Positions 16,360 to 23,543 of a stretch of DNA of 23,731 nucleotides are shown here, in pieces. Source of the DNA: JASFQI01 sp050115555 (GTDB lineage Bacteria; Desulfobacterota; DSM-4660; Desulfatiglandales; HGW-15). Below the pieces are notes generated by a model. That model did no database searches. It had not been told where the DNA came from and was given only the letters and a program-made list of their open reading frames with translations. The stretch covers positions 1 through 23,731 of the forward strand of contig JASFQI010000032.1 of assembly GCA_050115555.1 (NCBI GenBank), given 5' to 3'. How positions within the stretch are numbered: position 1 is the stretch's first letter; every line of letters starts with the position of its first letter. The translations under genes were made by a program, and so were the position numbers.

Positions 16360-18444
16360 CTAATCCGTTACCGTTACCCTGATTTCCCGTTCCACAAGGT
16401 TTGATGCGTAGTCCCCGCTCTCGATGAGAAAAACGCTCTCACCCGCGGGGGGCATGGGTAAAACAAAGTGAAAGGGAGGGGCATACCGGACCTGAGGAGT
16501 CCCGGCTTGCCCGTCTGACAAGCCCACCCTGACCCAATGGATACCCGAGCCTACATCCTCCGCCCGGATGTTGAAGGAGATCTCTCCTCTGCCTCCGACC
16601 AAAGGCGTTTCCACCGTAGATCCATCTGCGGGGTGCTCAACATTCAAGACAGGAGGATCGACGTCCACAAATACGGGCCATTGTTTTCTCAGTTCGTTTC
16701 CGTGTTCATCCCGCGTGACGATCTCAAAGGAGTGGAGCCCGGAGCTTGCCGGCCGATAGGGTGAAAGATCCATGGGGAGTGCCATATTTTCGAATGACAC
16801 GGTGTTTGGCGTGTCATGAAATACGGGGTGGGAGTCAAACAAGACTTCAACGTGCGTGATAAGATCGTCGTCTTCAACACTCAGGTAAAGCCTGATTTCC
16901 CTTTCAAAATGCCTCGTGCTCAGGATATCGTTTCTTGATTCATTAATATGAAAACGGTCCACATAAAACCAGAACTGGTCCAGTTCCGGTGCACCGGACC
17001 CACCCGAATCTCCTGCCAAGGGCTGGACGCGAACGGGAACTCGCCTTGCGGAGACGCTCCCCAAAGGTTCCACGCTGAGTCCGCCTCTCTGAGGGTGGTT
17101 TCCGATAATGCCCGTCAGTTCTGTCGAGACAACACACCGTATCGCCTCCTCATCCCATGCCAGAACAGGGCATGGATAGACCTCCGTTCTGCCGTCTTCT
17201 TCCAAACGAATGGAAACACGCCCGGGCTCAGGTCCCAAATGTGCGCCATCAATGTCCATGGGCCTGCCCACGACAATGGGGGTGCTCGTAGAAGTGATTG
17301 TGGGCAGGGAAGGAGGCTCGCCCAACGTGAAAGGACTGCCAATGCCATAGATGGGCGGGGCGTTTTCCCCAAGTCCGGGTCCGCTGACGTAGATGTAGTA
17401 GTCGCTTCCACCGGTAAAATCCCTGAGCGCTAAATGAAGAAGCCCCAGGTCGATTGCATGCTCCATGTCTTCCCTGGTCACCGGAAGCCTGGGGCTGGTA
17501 TAGAACGCCTGCGGGTCGCTCCCTTTTCTAAGGGATACCTTGACCCAAGGGGGCCTCGGATCACCCTCAAACTCGAATCGAACGGGGATGGATGCATCAA
17601 AACCATAGTGGTGCCCTCTCCTTGGAGAAAGGACGATGATCCCTTCGTGGACGCCGGCATCTGAGCTGTATATCCTCATCCCCTCCCTTGAGAGTCCGGG
17701 GTGGATCCCCCCTGTTCTTTCCTCGCTCAAATCCAGTGAAGGCCTTTGGATTCCCCCGGAAGATATCAATGGACGAAGACCTTTTTCAGGGCCTGTGGGC
17801 TTTTTCTTCGTTCCTGAAGTCAAGGCCTTGCCGGCCTCTGATGGGGGAACGTGCATTCTCCCTTTTGAAAGCCTGATCAGGGGTCCCAGGGCGCCTTTCC
17901 ACTCCCCACTCGTCGGCACATGCTCCAGCCAGGCCCTGATCGCGGTCTGCCCGGTGATGGCCTTGCCCGTGTCAAAATCCACCCCCCGGATAAAAGACGA
18001 GCGCTTGGGGTCCACCTTCATGAGGGACCAGGACCAGGGGATTTTGACGTCTTGCGGGGCCACGTGGAGCTTTGCCTTGGCATAGGCTGTGGCCGAAACC
18101 CGACCCTTTCCTTGGTTTTGGATTTTTACGTGGAGAATGCCTTCTTTCAGATAAACGTCCTGAATCACGAGCACAGGCCCGTGGTTCGGGACTAGGGATT
18201 TGTCGCCTTCTTTGGGTGTCCTGATCGAGGGGGTGGGGACTCCCGGTTTTTTACCCTCCTTTTTGAAGGAGGCCGGGGGCGTGACGGAAGGCGTCTTTTC
18301 CTCCGGGACCTTGGACTGGATCGTCTTGGAAGGGGTGGGTATGGCCTGGCCTTTCAGGTCGGTTGGCGAGCCGCCACAGACAAGGGTGGAAGACCCGAAG
18401 ACCACCAGGACCAAAAGGAATACACTGAAGCATTGCTTTGCCAT
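16360..18444 (-). CDS. Exported CARDB-like, IPT/TIG and Ig-domain protein (array member 1)
   Basis: The start is set at 18444, where GGAGGG precedes ATG and the signal peptide MAKQCFSVFLLVLVVFGSST begins; the frame is open 15 codons further upstream. The 694-aa product has a Lys/Pro/Thr linker and the CARDB-like module at about 90-190 (LVIQDVYLKEGILHVKIQN, KIPWSWSLMKVDPKRSSF). A hinge follows, then a Kre9/KNH-like module (about 268-375), an IPT/TIG domain (about 380-474, PTITSTSTPIVVGRPMDIDG) and two Ig-like domains (about 508-597 and 600-693). The C-terminal 430 residues align end to end with the 706-aa neighbour (HFVLPMPPAGESVFLIESGDYA), showing direct tandem duplication. It is the first large gene of the minus-strand operon, 140 bp after the small 63-aa gene. 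Likely exported; no catalytic motif seen. Confidence 0.85.
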   Translation of the reverse strand: MAKQCFSVFLLVLVVFGSSTLVCGGSPTDLKGQAIPTPSKTIQSKVPEEKTPSVTPPASFKKEGKKPGVPTPSIRTPKEGDKSLVPNHGPVLVIQDVYLKEGILHVKIQNQGKGRVSATAYAKAKLHVAPQDVKIPWSWSLMKVDPKRSSFIRGVDFDTGKAITGQTAIRAWLEHVPTSGEWKGALGPLIRLSKGRMHVPPSEAGKALTSGTKKKPTGPEKGLRPLISSGGIQRPSLDLSEERTGGIHPGLSREGMRIYSSDAGVHEGIIVLSPRRGHHYGFDASIPVRFEFEGDPRPPWVKVSLRKGSDPQAFYTSPRLPVTREDMEHAIDLGLLHLALRDFTGGSDYYIYVSGPGLGENAPPIYGIGSPFTLGEPPSLPTITSTSTPIVVGRPMDIDGAHLGPEPGRVSIRLEEDGRTEVYPCPVLAWDEEAIRCVVSTELTGIIGNHPQRGGLSVEPLGSVSARRVPVRVQPLAGDSGGSGAPELDQFWFYVDRFHINESRNDILSTRHFEREIRLYLSVEDDDLITHVEVLFDSHPVFHDTPNTVSFENMALPMDLSPYRPASSGLHSFEIVTRDEHGNELRKQWPVFVDVDPPVLNVEHPADGSTVETPLVGGRGEISFNIRAEDVGSGIHWVRVGLSDGQAGTPQVRYAPPFHFVLPMPPAGESVFLIESGDYASNLVEREIRVTVTD

Positions 18445-18455
18445 TTCCAAACCCT

Positions 18456-18467
18456 CCAAGAACTTGG
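18456..18467. promoter_or_regulatory. Palindrome abutting the ribosome site of member 1
   Basis: CCAAGAACTTGG again overlaps the ribosome site of an array gene, here the 694-aa protein. The surrounding leader (about 18445-18494) is similar over about 50 bp to the leader of the 706-aa gene (about 16223-16272), with the palindrome itself unchanged. Confidence 0.35.
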
Positions 18468-18584
18468 TTTCGCATCCGGGAGCATCCAATTTCTACCGCC
18501 CTTACATCTTCACCACGGAACCATTCATTGTCGATCCCCGCACAGGAGCCTTTTTACTGAAGTGACGGCATCAAAGGAAAAGGT

Positions 18585-18776
18585 TCAATGATCCTTTTTT
18601 TTACACCGGTTCCGGCCGGATAGGAGCCGCATGAGTTCCTCACTGTTCTTAAACGACCGTTTTTCCAAGCTGTTGATTTCCTCAAGGGTCCCCACCATGG
18701 AGTGAGGGCTGTTGGGTTTCCGCCTGTAGATTTTTAGCAGGTACACATCCACGCCCTGTTCATCCTGATCACACAT
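18585..18776 (-). CDS. Small basic hypothetical protein, first gene of the array operon
   Basis: A 63-aa protein with a good ribosome site (AAGGAAGAG) before ATG. The sequence runs MCDQDEQGVDVYLLKIYRRK, then MVGTLEEINSLEKRSFKNSEEL, and ends in a basic tail RNRCKKKDH. From memory, small proteins with a YLLRIYRR start, a VG-E-V middle and a final F-N-EEL helix are frequent in sulfate-reducing bacteria, with no known function. It has no signal peptide and should be cytosolic. It lies between the divergent regulator and the large exported proteins, so it may be a regulatory or accessory partner. The function is not known. Confidence 0.65.
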   Translation of the reverse strand: MCDQDEQGVDVYLLKIYRRKPNSPHSMVGTLEEINSLEKRSFKNSEELMRLLSGRNRCKKKDH

Positions 18777-18845
18777 GTCTCTTCCTTTTGCCCCTTTGCG
18801 TCCGTCTCCATTTCTTTCGGGTTCCTCTCCACCCTGCTCCTTTTG

Positions 18846-18863
18846 CGGTTACCGTTCGGTTAC
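18846..18863. promoter_or_regulatory. Heptamer direct repeat with 11-bp period, possible SARP/BTAD operator
   Basis: CGGTTAC, four bases, CGGTTAC: two identical heptamers exactly one helical turn apart, in the divergent gap between the BTAD regulator and the array operon, 70 bp from the 63-aa gene start and 97 bp from the regulator start. SARP-family activators are known to bind heptamer direct repeats at 11-bp spacing. No convincing -10 box is visible for the minus-strand promoter. Confidence 0.5.
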
Positions 18864-18900
18864 AGTTTTCTTCCCCAAATGGAAAATCCGCCACAATCCA

Positions 18901-18929
18901 TTGAATTCCAATAGTTGCTATGGTATAGG
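18901..18929 (+). promoter_or_regulatory. Candidate sigma-70-type promoter of the BTAD regulator
   Basis: TTGAAT (18901-18906) is separated by 17 bp from TATAGG (18924-18929), leaving a leader of about 25 nt before the ATG at 18960. The spacer contains an imperfect dyad (CCAATAG, TTG, CTATGG-like arms). This is a pattern match only. Confidence 0.4.
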
Positions 18930-18959
18930 ATCCAAAATCGGCACCATAAAAGCCTTTCC

Positions 18960-21900
18960 ATGAATATGAAACGACAAGATTATCGCCTCGCAAAAATATC
19001 CAGGCCAAAACTCCGCGCTGTCCTTCCCAGGGAGAGGCTTTTCACTCTTCTGGACCACAAGCTGGAATACCCGGTAATCTGGGTGAATGGACCGGCAGGA
19101 TCGGGCAAGACGACCTTTGTCGCCAATTACCTGGAAAGAAGGGAACAGCCCTGTTTGTGGTACCAGGTGGATCCAGGGGATTCGGACATTGCCACGTTCT
19201 TCTATTACCTGGGCCTGGCCGGCAAAAAGGCGGCTCCCAGGAAAAAAAAGCCCCTGCCCTTATTCACCCCTGAATATGCCCTCGGTCTGCCCACCTTCAC
19301 CCGGAGGTTTTTTGAAGACCTCTTTGGCCGGGTCAAGACGGGGTTTGTTGTGTTTGACAATTTTCAGGAGGCTTCCGGGGATTCGCGCTTTCATGAAGTC
19401 GTCAGGGAGGGCCTGGCCGTGGTGCCAGATGGAGTGCATGCCCTTATCATCAGCCGAGCCGAACCCCCTGCCGATTTGGCCCGGCTGAGCGCCAGAAACA
19501 CCATGGCCTTTATCGGCTGGGACGACCTGCGGCTGGCTCCCGAGGAGACTCACGCTTTGGTGGAGAGGGTAGGGCACTCGGGCTATTCCCCGGCCGTGGT
19601 AGAACAACTCCACGATAAGACAAACGGCTGGGTCGCCGGCCTTCACCTCCTCCTCAAAAGGGCGGAGATCGAGGACATAGAACCCCATTCCATGGGCCGA
19701 CACACGCCCGAGGAAGTCTTCCATTACTTTGGCTCCGAGGTCTTTGAAATGCTCCCCCCGGACATTCAGGCGTTTCTTTCCACCACCTCGGTATTTCCCA
19801 GCATGACCCCGGACATGGCCCGGGAGCTGACCGGCCTGGGCCGATCGGGCGAGGTCCTGTCCTGGCTGAACAGGGAACACTATTTCACGGACAGGCGCGT
19901 GGACAGGGACGTGCTTTACCAGTACCACCCTCTCTTTCGAGAGTTTCTGCATTTGAGGTTACGCAAGGGGCTTACCCAAGAGTCGCGCGTTGCCCTCTTT
20001 CAAAAGGCCGCCGATCTCCTTGAAAAGGGCGGGCAGACCGAGGCCTCGGTGACACTGCTCCTGGACGCCCAAGACTGGAGCGCAGGCGCCCGGCTCATCC
20101 TCGAACACGCGCCTGCCATGCTCCAGCAAGGCAGGATGCACACCCTCCTATCGTGGATCCAAGGGCTCCCCAAAAGCTTTCTGGAGAAATGCCCCTGGCT
20201 CTTTTACTGGAAAGGCTTCTGCAGTATCGCCTTTGATCCGTCAGCGAGTCGCGAGGACTTTGAGCAGGCATTCGAGCAGTTCAGGGACTCCGGAGATATT
20301 GTCGGAACCTGGCTCTCGTGCTCGGCCATTGTGGAGTCCCTGTTTTACAGCTTTGAAAAGCTCGAATTATTCGATTACTGGTACTCCATTATGAAGGGGC
20401 TCATGGAGGACGGCGAGGCCTTCCCCTCTAAAGAGATCGAGACAGAGGTGCTCTCCGCTCTGGTCACGGCCCTGACCTTCCGGCAGCCGGGGCATGAGGA
20501 TCTGGGGCCTCTGGCCGACCGAGTCTTCCAGCTCCAAAGGGACTCCCGCAATATGCGTGTCAAGGCCTATGCCTTTTGTGCCTTGATCTACTATTACTCC
20601 TTTATGGGGCATTATGAGAAAGGCGCGGCCATTATCGAGGTCCTTAACGAGGACCAGCCGTCTCCTGAAAGCGATCCCCTGTCCGGGATACTCAGAAATA
20701 GCCTGGAATGCCTCTTTCACTGCAATGCAGGTCTGCACCGGGAATGCATGAAGGCCTGCCGCGCCGGTCTGAAGCTCTCCGAGCAATCCGGTGTCCATAT
20801 CATGGATCACTTCTTCCTGTGCGGCGCGATGTGGAGCACCCTCACGGCCGGAGACATGAAGACAGCCAAAGAGTTGCAAGACCAACTCGATGCCTGTGTG
20901 CCCATGATGAAACCCTATGACAGGAGTTTCTATTTATTTGTAAAATCCCAGGAAGCGCTTAATAAAAATGATCCAAACTTGGCAAAAGTCCATGTGGACC
21001 ATTGCATGGAAATCCTCGATCCCATCGGGGTCCCCATCAACTCCTGCCTGGTGCTTCTTACAAAGACCCAGGTCCTGCATGCCCTTGGAAACACCAGGGA
21101 TGCCTGGGCCCTGCACAAAAAAACCGACCAGATCTCCAATCGAATAAAGAGCCGCATCCTGAAATACACTTCCCTCCTCATCAAGGCCCAGATCCACCTG
21201 GACCATGGAGAGGGAAAACCCGGACTGGCAGCCCTCAAGAAGGCCCTGGCCCTTGGCCGGGAAAACAGGTTTTACCGAAGCCTCACCGACCAACCCCATG
21301 TGACGGCGCGGCTCTGCGCCCGGGCGCTCAGGGAAGGCATTGAGCCCTCGCATGTAAGGGACATGATCCGCATACGGGGTCTTGTCCCTCAAGAGACTTC
21401 TATGGGGCTGGAGGAATGGCCCTGGCCTTTGCGGATCTCAACCCTCGGCAATTTTGAGATAGGCCTTGATGGAAAGCCCTTCACACCTTCCGGCCGGACC
21501 AGACAGAAACCCCTGATCCTCCTCAAGGTCCTGATCGCCCTCGGCGGAAAGGGGGTCTCCGAGGCCCGGATTCAGGATATCCTGTGGCCGGACATGGACG
21601 GGGACGCCGCCCACAATGCCTTTTCAACCACTCTCCACCGCTTGAGAAAAATCGTGGGTCAGGGCAAGGCCATTGTCATGAGCCATGAAAAGGTGAGCCT
21701 GAATCCCAAGATTTGCTGGGTGGATGCCTGGGCCTTTGAGTATTGCATGGAAATGGCGGATACCGCCGAAGCTCGCAAAGGGAACTCTTCCAACACGCCC
21801 GCGCCTCAGGAATACCTCACCAGAGCCTTTGCCTTGACAGGCGGTTCCTTCCTGAAAGGAGAATCCGAGCCCTGGCTCATCCCGTACAGGGAGCGGCTCA

Positions 21901-22169
21901 GGAGCAAGTTCCTGAGATGCGTTACAACCCTGGGCCGGATGCATCAAGCGGCGGGTCGAATGGAGGAGGCCGTTCTCTGCTTTGACAAGGGTCTGGAGAT
22001 CGATCCCCTGGTGGAGGATTTCTATTTCCATTTGATGCTGTGCTACCGGGAGATGGGCCAATCCCCCGAGGCCATCCGCATCTATCAACGCTGCAAAGAT
22101 GTGCTCACCAGCTCTTTGGATGTGGAACCCTCGGAACGGACAAAGGCCCTGCATCAATCGTTTCTCTAG
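18960..22169 (+). CDS. STAND-ATPase transcriptional regulator with C-terminal winged helix and BTAD domain (SARP-like)
   Basis: A 1069-aa protein. I take the ATG at 18960 (or 18966) as start; the frame continues upstream only to a TTG with unlikely sequence, and no strong ribosome site is seen. The N-terminal part is a MalT/LuxR-like NTPase with Walker A GPAGSGKTT (residues 44-52) and Walker B FVVFDNF (D133), followed by helical WHD-like sequence (YHPLFREFLHLRLRK). Residues about 360-810 are alpha-helical TPR-like repeats. Residues about 823-925 form an OmpR/PhoB-type winged helix (LRISTLGNFEIGLDGKPF, RQKPLILLKVLIALGGKGVS, FSTTLHRLRK). The remainder is a BTAD domain (FYFHLMLCYREMGQSPEAI). In classic actinobacterial SARPs the DNA-binding and BTAD domains are N-terminal; here they are C-terminal. 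It probably activates target genes upon ligand or nucleotide binding, with the divergent array as prime candidate. Confidence 0.9.
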   Translation: MNMKRQDYRLAKISRPKLRAVLPRERLFTLLDHKLEYPVIWVNGPAGSGKTTFVANYLERREQPCLWYQVDPGDSDIATFFYYLGLAGKKAAPRKKKPLPLFTPEYALGLPTFTRRFFEDLFGRVKTGFVVFDNFQEASGDSRFHEVVREGLAVVPDGVHALIISRAEPPADLARLSARNTMAFIGWDDLRLAPEETHALVERVGHSGYSPAVVEQLHDKTNGWVAGLHLLLKRAEIEDIEPHSMGRHTPEEVFHYFGSEVFEMLPPDIQAFLSTTSVFPSMTPDMARELTGLGRSGEVLSWLNREHYFTDRRVDRDVLYQYHPLFREFLHLRLRKGLTQESRVALFQKAADLLEKGGQTEASVTLLLDAQDWSAGARLILEHAPAMLQQGRMHTLLSWIQGLPKSFLEKCPWLFYWKGFCSIAFDPSASREDFEQAFEQFRDSGDIVGTWLSCSAIVESLFYSFEKLELFDYWYSIMKGLMEDGEAFPSKEIETEVLSALVTALTFRQPGHEDLGPLADRVFQLQRDSRNMRVKAYAFCALIYYYSFMGHYEKGAAIIEVLNEDQPSPESDPLSGILRNSLECLFHCNAGLHRECMKACRAGLKLSEQSGVHIMDHFFLCGAMWSTLTAGDMKTAKELQDQLDACVPMMKPYDRSFYLFVKSQEALNKNDPNLAKVHVDHCMEILDPIGVPINSCLVLLTKTQVLHALGNTRDAWALHKKTDQISNRIKSRILKYTSLLIKAQIHLDHGEGKPGLAALKKALALGRENRFYRSLTDQPHVTARLCARALREGIEPSHVRDMIRIRGLVPQETSMGLEEWPWPLRISTLGNFEIGLDGKPFTPSGRTRQKPLILLKVLIALGGKGVSEARIQDILWPDMDGDAAHNAFSTTLHRLRKIVGQGKAIVMSHEKVSLNPKICWVDAWAFEYCMEMADTAEARKGNSSNTPAPQEYLTRAFALTGGSFLKGESEPWLIPYRERLRSKFLRCVTTLGRMHQAAGRMEEAVLCFDKGLEIDPLVEDFYFHLMLCYREMGQSPEAIRIYQRCKDVLTSSLDVEPSERTKALHQSFL

Positions 22170-22208
22170 CCCCGGCAAGCGATCAGACGCTTCACGGAAG
22201 TCCGCGTG

Positions 22209-22236
22209 CGGCCGGGCCCGCCCCATCCCCCGGCCG
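22209..22236 (+). terminator. GC-rich hairpin after the BTAD regulator
   Basis: An 8-bp perfect inverted repeat CGGCCGGG / CCCGGCCG with a 12-nt loop starts 40 bp after the regulator stop. It is followed by no T-run, so intrinsic termination is uncertain. Confidence 0.35.
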
Positions 22237-22336
22237 GCAGGGAAATTCCATGGACCGCTAGGATCGCAACTCCTACCTGACGCTTTTCGCCCTCCGGACA
22301 ACGCCGAAACTCGCTGATGCAAAGCCGCTCATCTCG

Positions 22337-22387
22337 ATTGAATCTCCCTGCAGCAAGCTTGAGGAATGCGCAAGCGAAGCATTTTCA
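22337..22387. repeat. 51-nt interspersed repeat, copy B
   Basis: This matches 16292-16342 at 49 of 51 positions in the same orientation. The copy lies in the long non-coding gap between the regulator and the small exported protein. Two near-identical copies 6 kb apart, both intergenic, indicate a dispersed genomic element. Confidence 0.7.
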
Positions 22388-22560
22388 TGCCATGAGCGGC
22401 CCCGAGTGTTGCGTTGGCTGAATGCCTGTGAAGCCATGATTGACCGAATTCGAATCAGTGGTAAGTTGCAAGTTCCTGAAAAGCATTTCCGGACGGGCTC
22501 CGGGCTAGACGTGGAATCCTTGGATTGGGAATTCCGGATGCGAACCGAAATATTATGGAG

Positions 22561-22769
22561 TCGTAAAAGGTCCTTGACCTGGAGATCTGCCTCCAGCGAT
22601 TCCATTCCGTCACAGTGTAGCCAACAGCGGTCGAGCGCGTTTTTGCGAGACCGTCAAATAAGAGAGGGAATCCCAAAAAGTCCTGACCTAGAGATTTGCC
22701 CCTGGCGACTCCAAGGCCTTACAACGTGGCCAACAGGCGGTCGAGCGGTTTTTACGAGACCGTCAAATA
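22561..22769. repeat. Imperfect tandem duplication of a ~100-nt element
   Basis: Unit 1 (22561-22660) and unit 2 (22671-22769) align along their whole length with a few single-base gaps. Shared landmarks are GACCTGGAGAT/GACCTAGAGAT, GCCAACAG, CGGTCGAGCG, a GTTTTT run and GAGACCGTCAAATA. The left end reads TCGTAAAA and the right part of unit 2 reads TTTTACGA, so the ends are inverted copies of each other. No open frame runs through it with coding character. The rest of the 22170-22870 gap holds the hairpin and the 51-nt repeat, and I see no further gene there. Confidence 0.6.
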
Positions 22770-22870
22770 TCTCTATCGATGTTCTGGCGGTTTATGGTAT
22801 ATGCCAACGACGAAAGTGCACGCCATACCGTCATTCAATGATTCGATTTTTTTCGGAAAAGGAAAAGCCC

Positions 22871-23407
22871 ATGAAACGACGACAGCTCCGGATGTTCACG
22901 CCGATTCTCGTTCTGACCTTATCCATTGCCTTTTCCTGCACCTGTGTAGACGCGCGTGCGGCCAGCGAGGAAAGTCAAGACCGCTGCGAAGGCATCTCCC
23001 TGGAAAAAGCGGCCGCCCTTTTGAATGTGCCCGTGGATGATCTCCAGCAAACCCGCAGCGACTCCATGGTTTCTCCAGAGGACATCCAAAAAAAGATCTA
23101 CAAGATACACCCATATACTTGCACTATCCGTTCCACATCGAACTTTCTCAAGCTTATCTCCTATGTCACCTATGTCTATAATGACCCCGGGCAGGCCCGC
23201 ACTGATTACGAAACCATGAAAAGGGGTTATGAATCCGTTTCCAAGACCGAAGAGATCCCGGAGATCGGAGATGCCGCCTTTTGGGCGGGTGATAAGCGGT
23301 TTCAAAGAATGGTAGCCGTCCAGGGAAATGTCGTGATCGATGTCCTGAGCCCAAAGGATCTGGACGCTCAAAGGCAGATTGTTCTTCTGGCACTCGAGGC
23401 TTTTTAG
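22871..23407 (+). CDS. Small exported protein of unknown function
   Basis: The start at 22871 has AAAGGAAAAG just upstream and begins a Sec signal peptide (MKRRQLRMFTPILVLTLSIA). The frame is open further upstream, but only through the repeat region, which does not look coding. The 178-aa product has a likely signal peptidase I site after DARA (AxA), while the SCTC next to the hydrophobic core is a poor lipobox. The mature part is mixed alpha/beta: CEGISLEKAAALLNVPVDDL, a Cys in YTCTIRS, then YNDPGQARTDYETMKRGYES and EIGDAAFWAGDKRFQRMVAV, ending in VVIDVLSPKDLDAQRQIVLL. The DAAFW-to-VAV-G-VVIDV pattern recalls small periplasmic or lipoprotein domains of the DUF3558 type that bind no known ligand. 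I do not recognise a precise family. Confidence 0.75.
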   Translation: MKRRQLRMFTPILVLTLSIAFSCTCVDARAASEESQDRCEGISLEKAAALLNVPVDDLQQTRSDSMVSPEDIQKKIYKIHPYTCTIRSTSNFLKLISYVTYVYNDPGQARTDYETMKRGYESVSKTEEIPEIGDAAFWAGDKRFQRMVAVQGNVVIDVLSPKDLDAQRQIVLLALEAF

Positions 23408-23522
23408 GGGGAAGAAGAACGTCAAAAGAGCCGTCCGGCGTGTAAAAAGCACGTTCACTCCGCCTAGAGTCTTTCTTCAGGGGATGCCATCGGTCTTGGC
23501 AGGTAGCGGTTCCTCCCTGTGG

Positions 23523-23543
23523 CGGTGCCTTCAGACGGCACCG
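23523..23543. terminator. Hairpin over the aminotransferase stop codon, possible terminator
   Basis: CGGTGCC and GGCACCG form a 7-bp stem with a 7-nt loop that includes the minus-strand stop codon, in the gap between convergent genes (23408-23530). No T-run follows, so the role is uncertain. Confidence 0.3.

Noticed and set aside
16362..16377. GTTACCGTTACC resembling the CGGTTAC operator
   Set aside because: It is inside the last codons of the 694-aa gene and results from the coded Val-Thr-Val-Thr; the period is 6 bp and not 11.
18385..18444. Cys in the signal peptides of array members 1 and 3 as lipoboxes
   Set aside because: The residues before Cys (TLVC, VLAC followed by more hydrophobic sequence) do not fit a lipobox at the cleavage point, and the paralogue has Tyr at the same place (TLVYGG).
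22273..22605. 110-codon minus-strand frame in the long intergenic gap
   Set aside because: It runs through the 51-nt repeat and into the tandem repeat, has low-complexity Ser/Arg composition and no ribosome site.
22561..22769. Integron attC sites or a CRISPR remnant
   Set aside because: Two units only, no RYYYAAC/GTTRRRY pairing of attC type, no integrase or cas gene, and no short repeat-spacer pattern.
22406..22870. Upstream extension of the small exported protein frame
   Set aside because: It would place 155 residues before a clear signal peptide and passes through the tandem repeats; the ATG at 22871 with AAAGGAAAAG is better.
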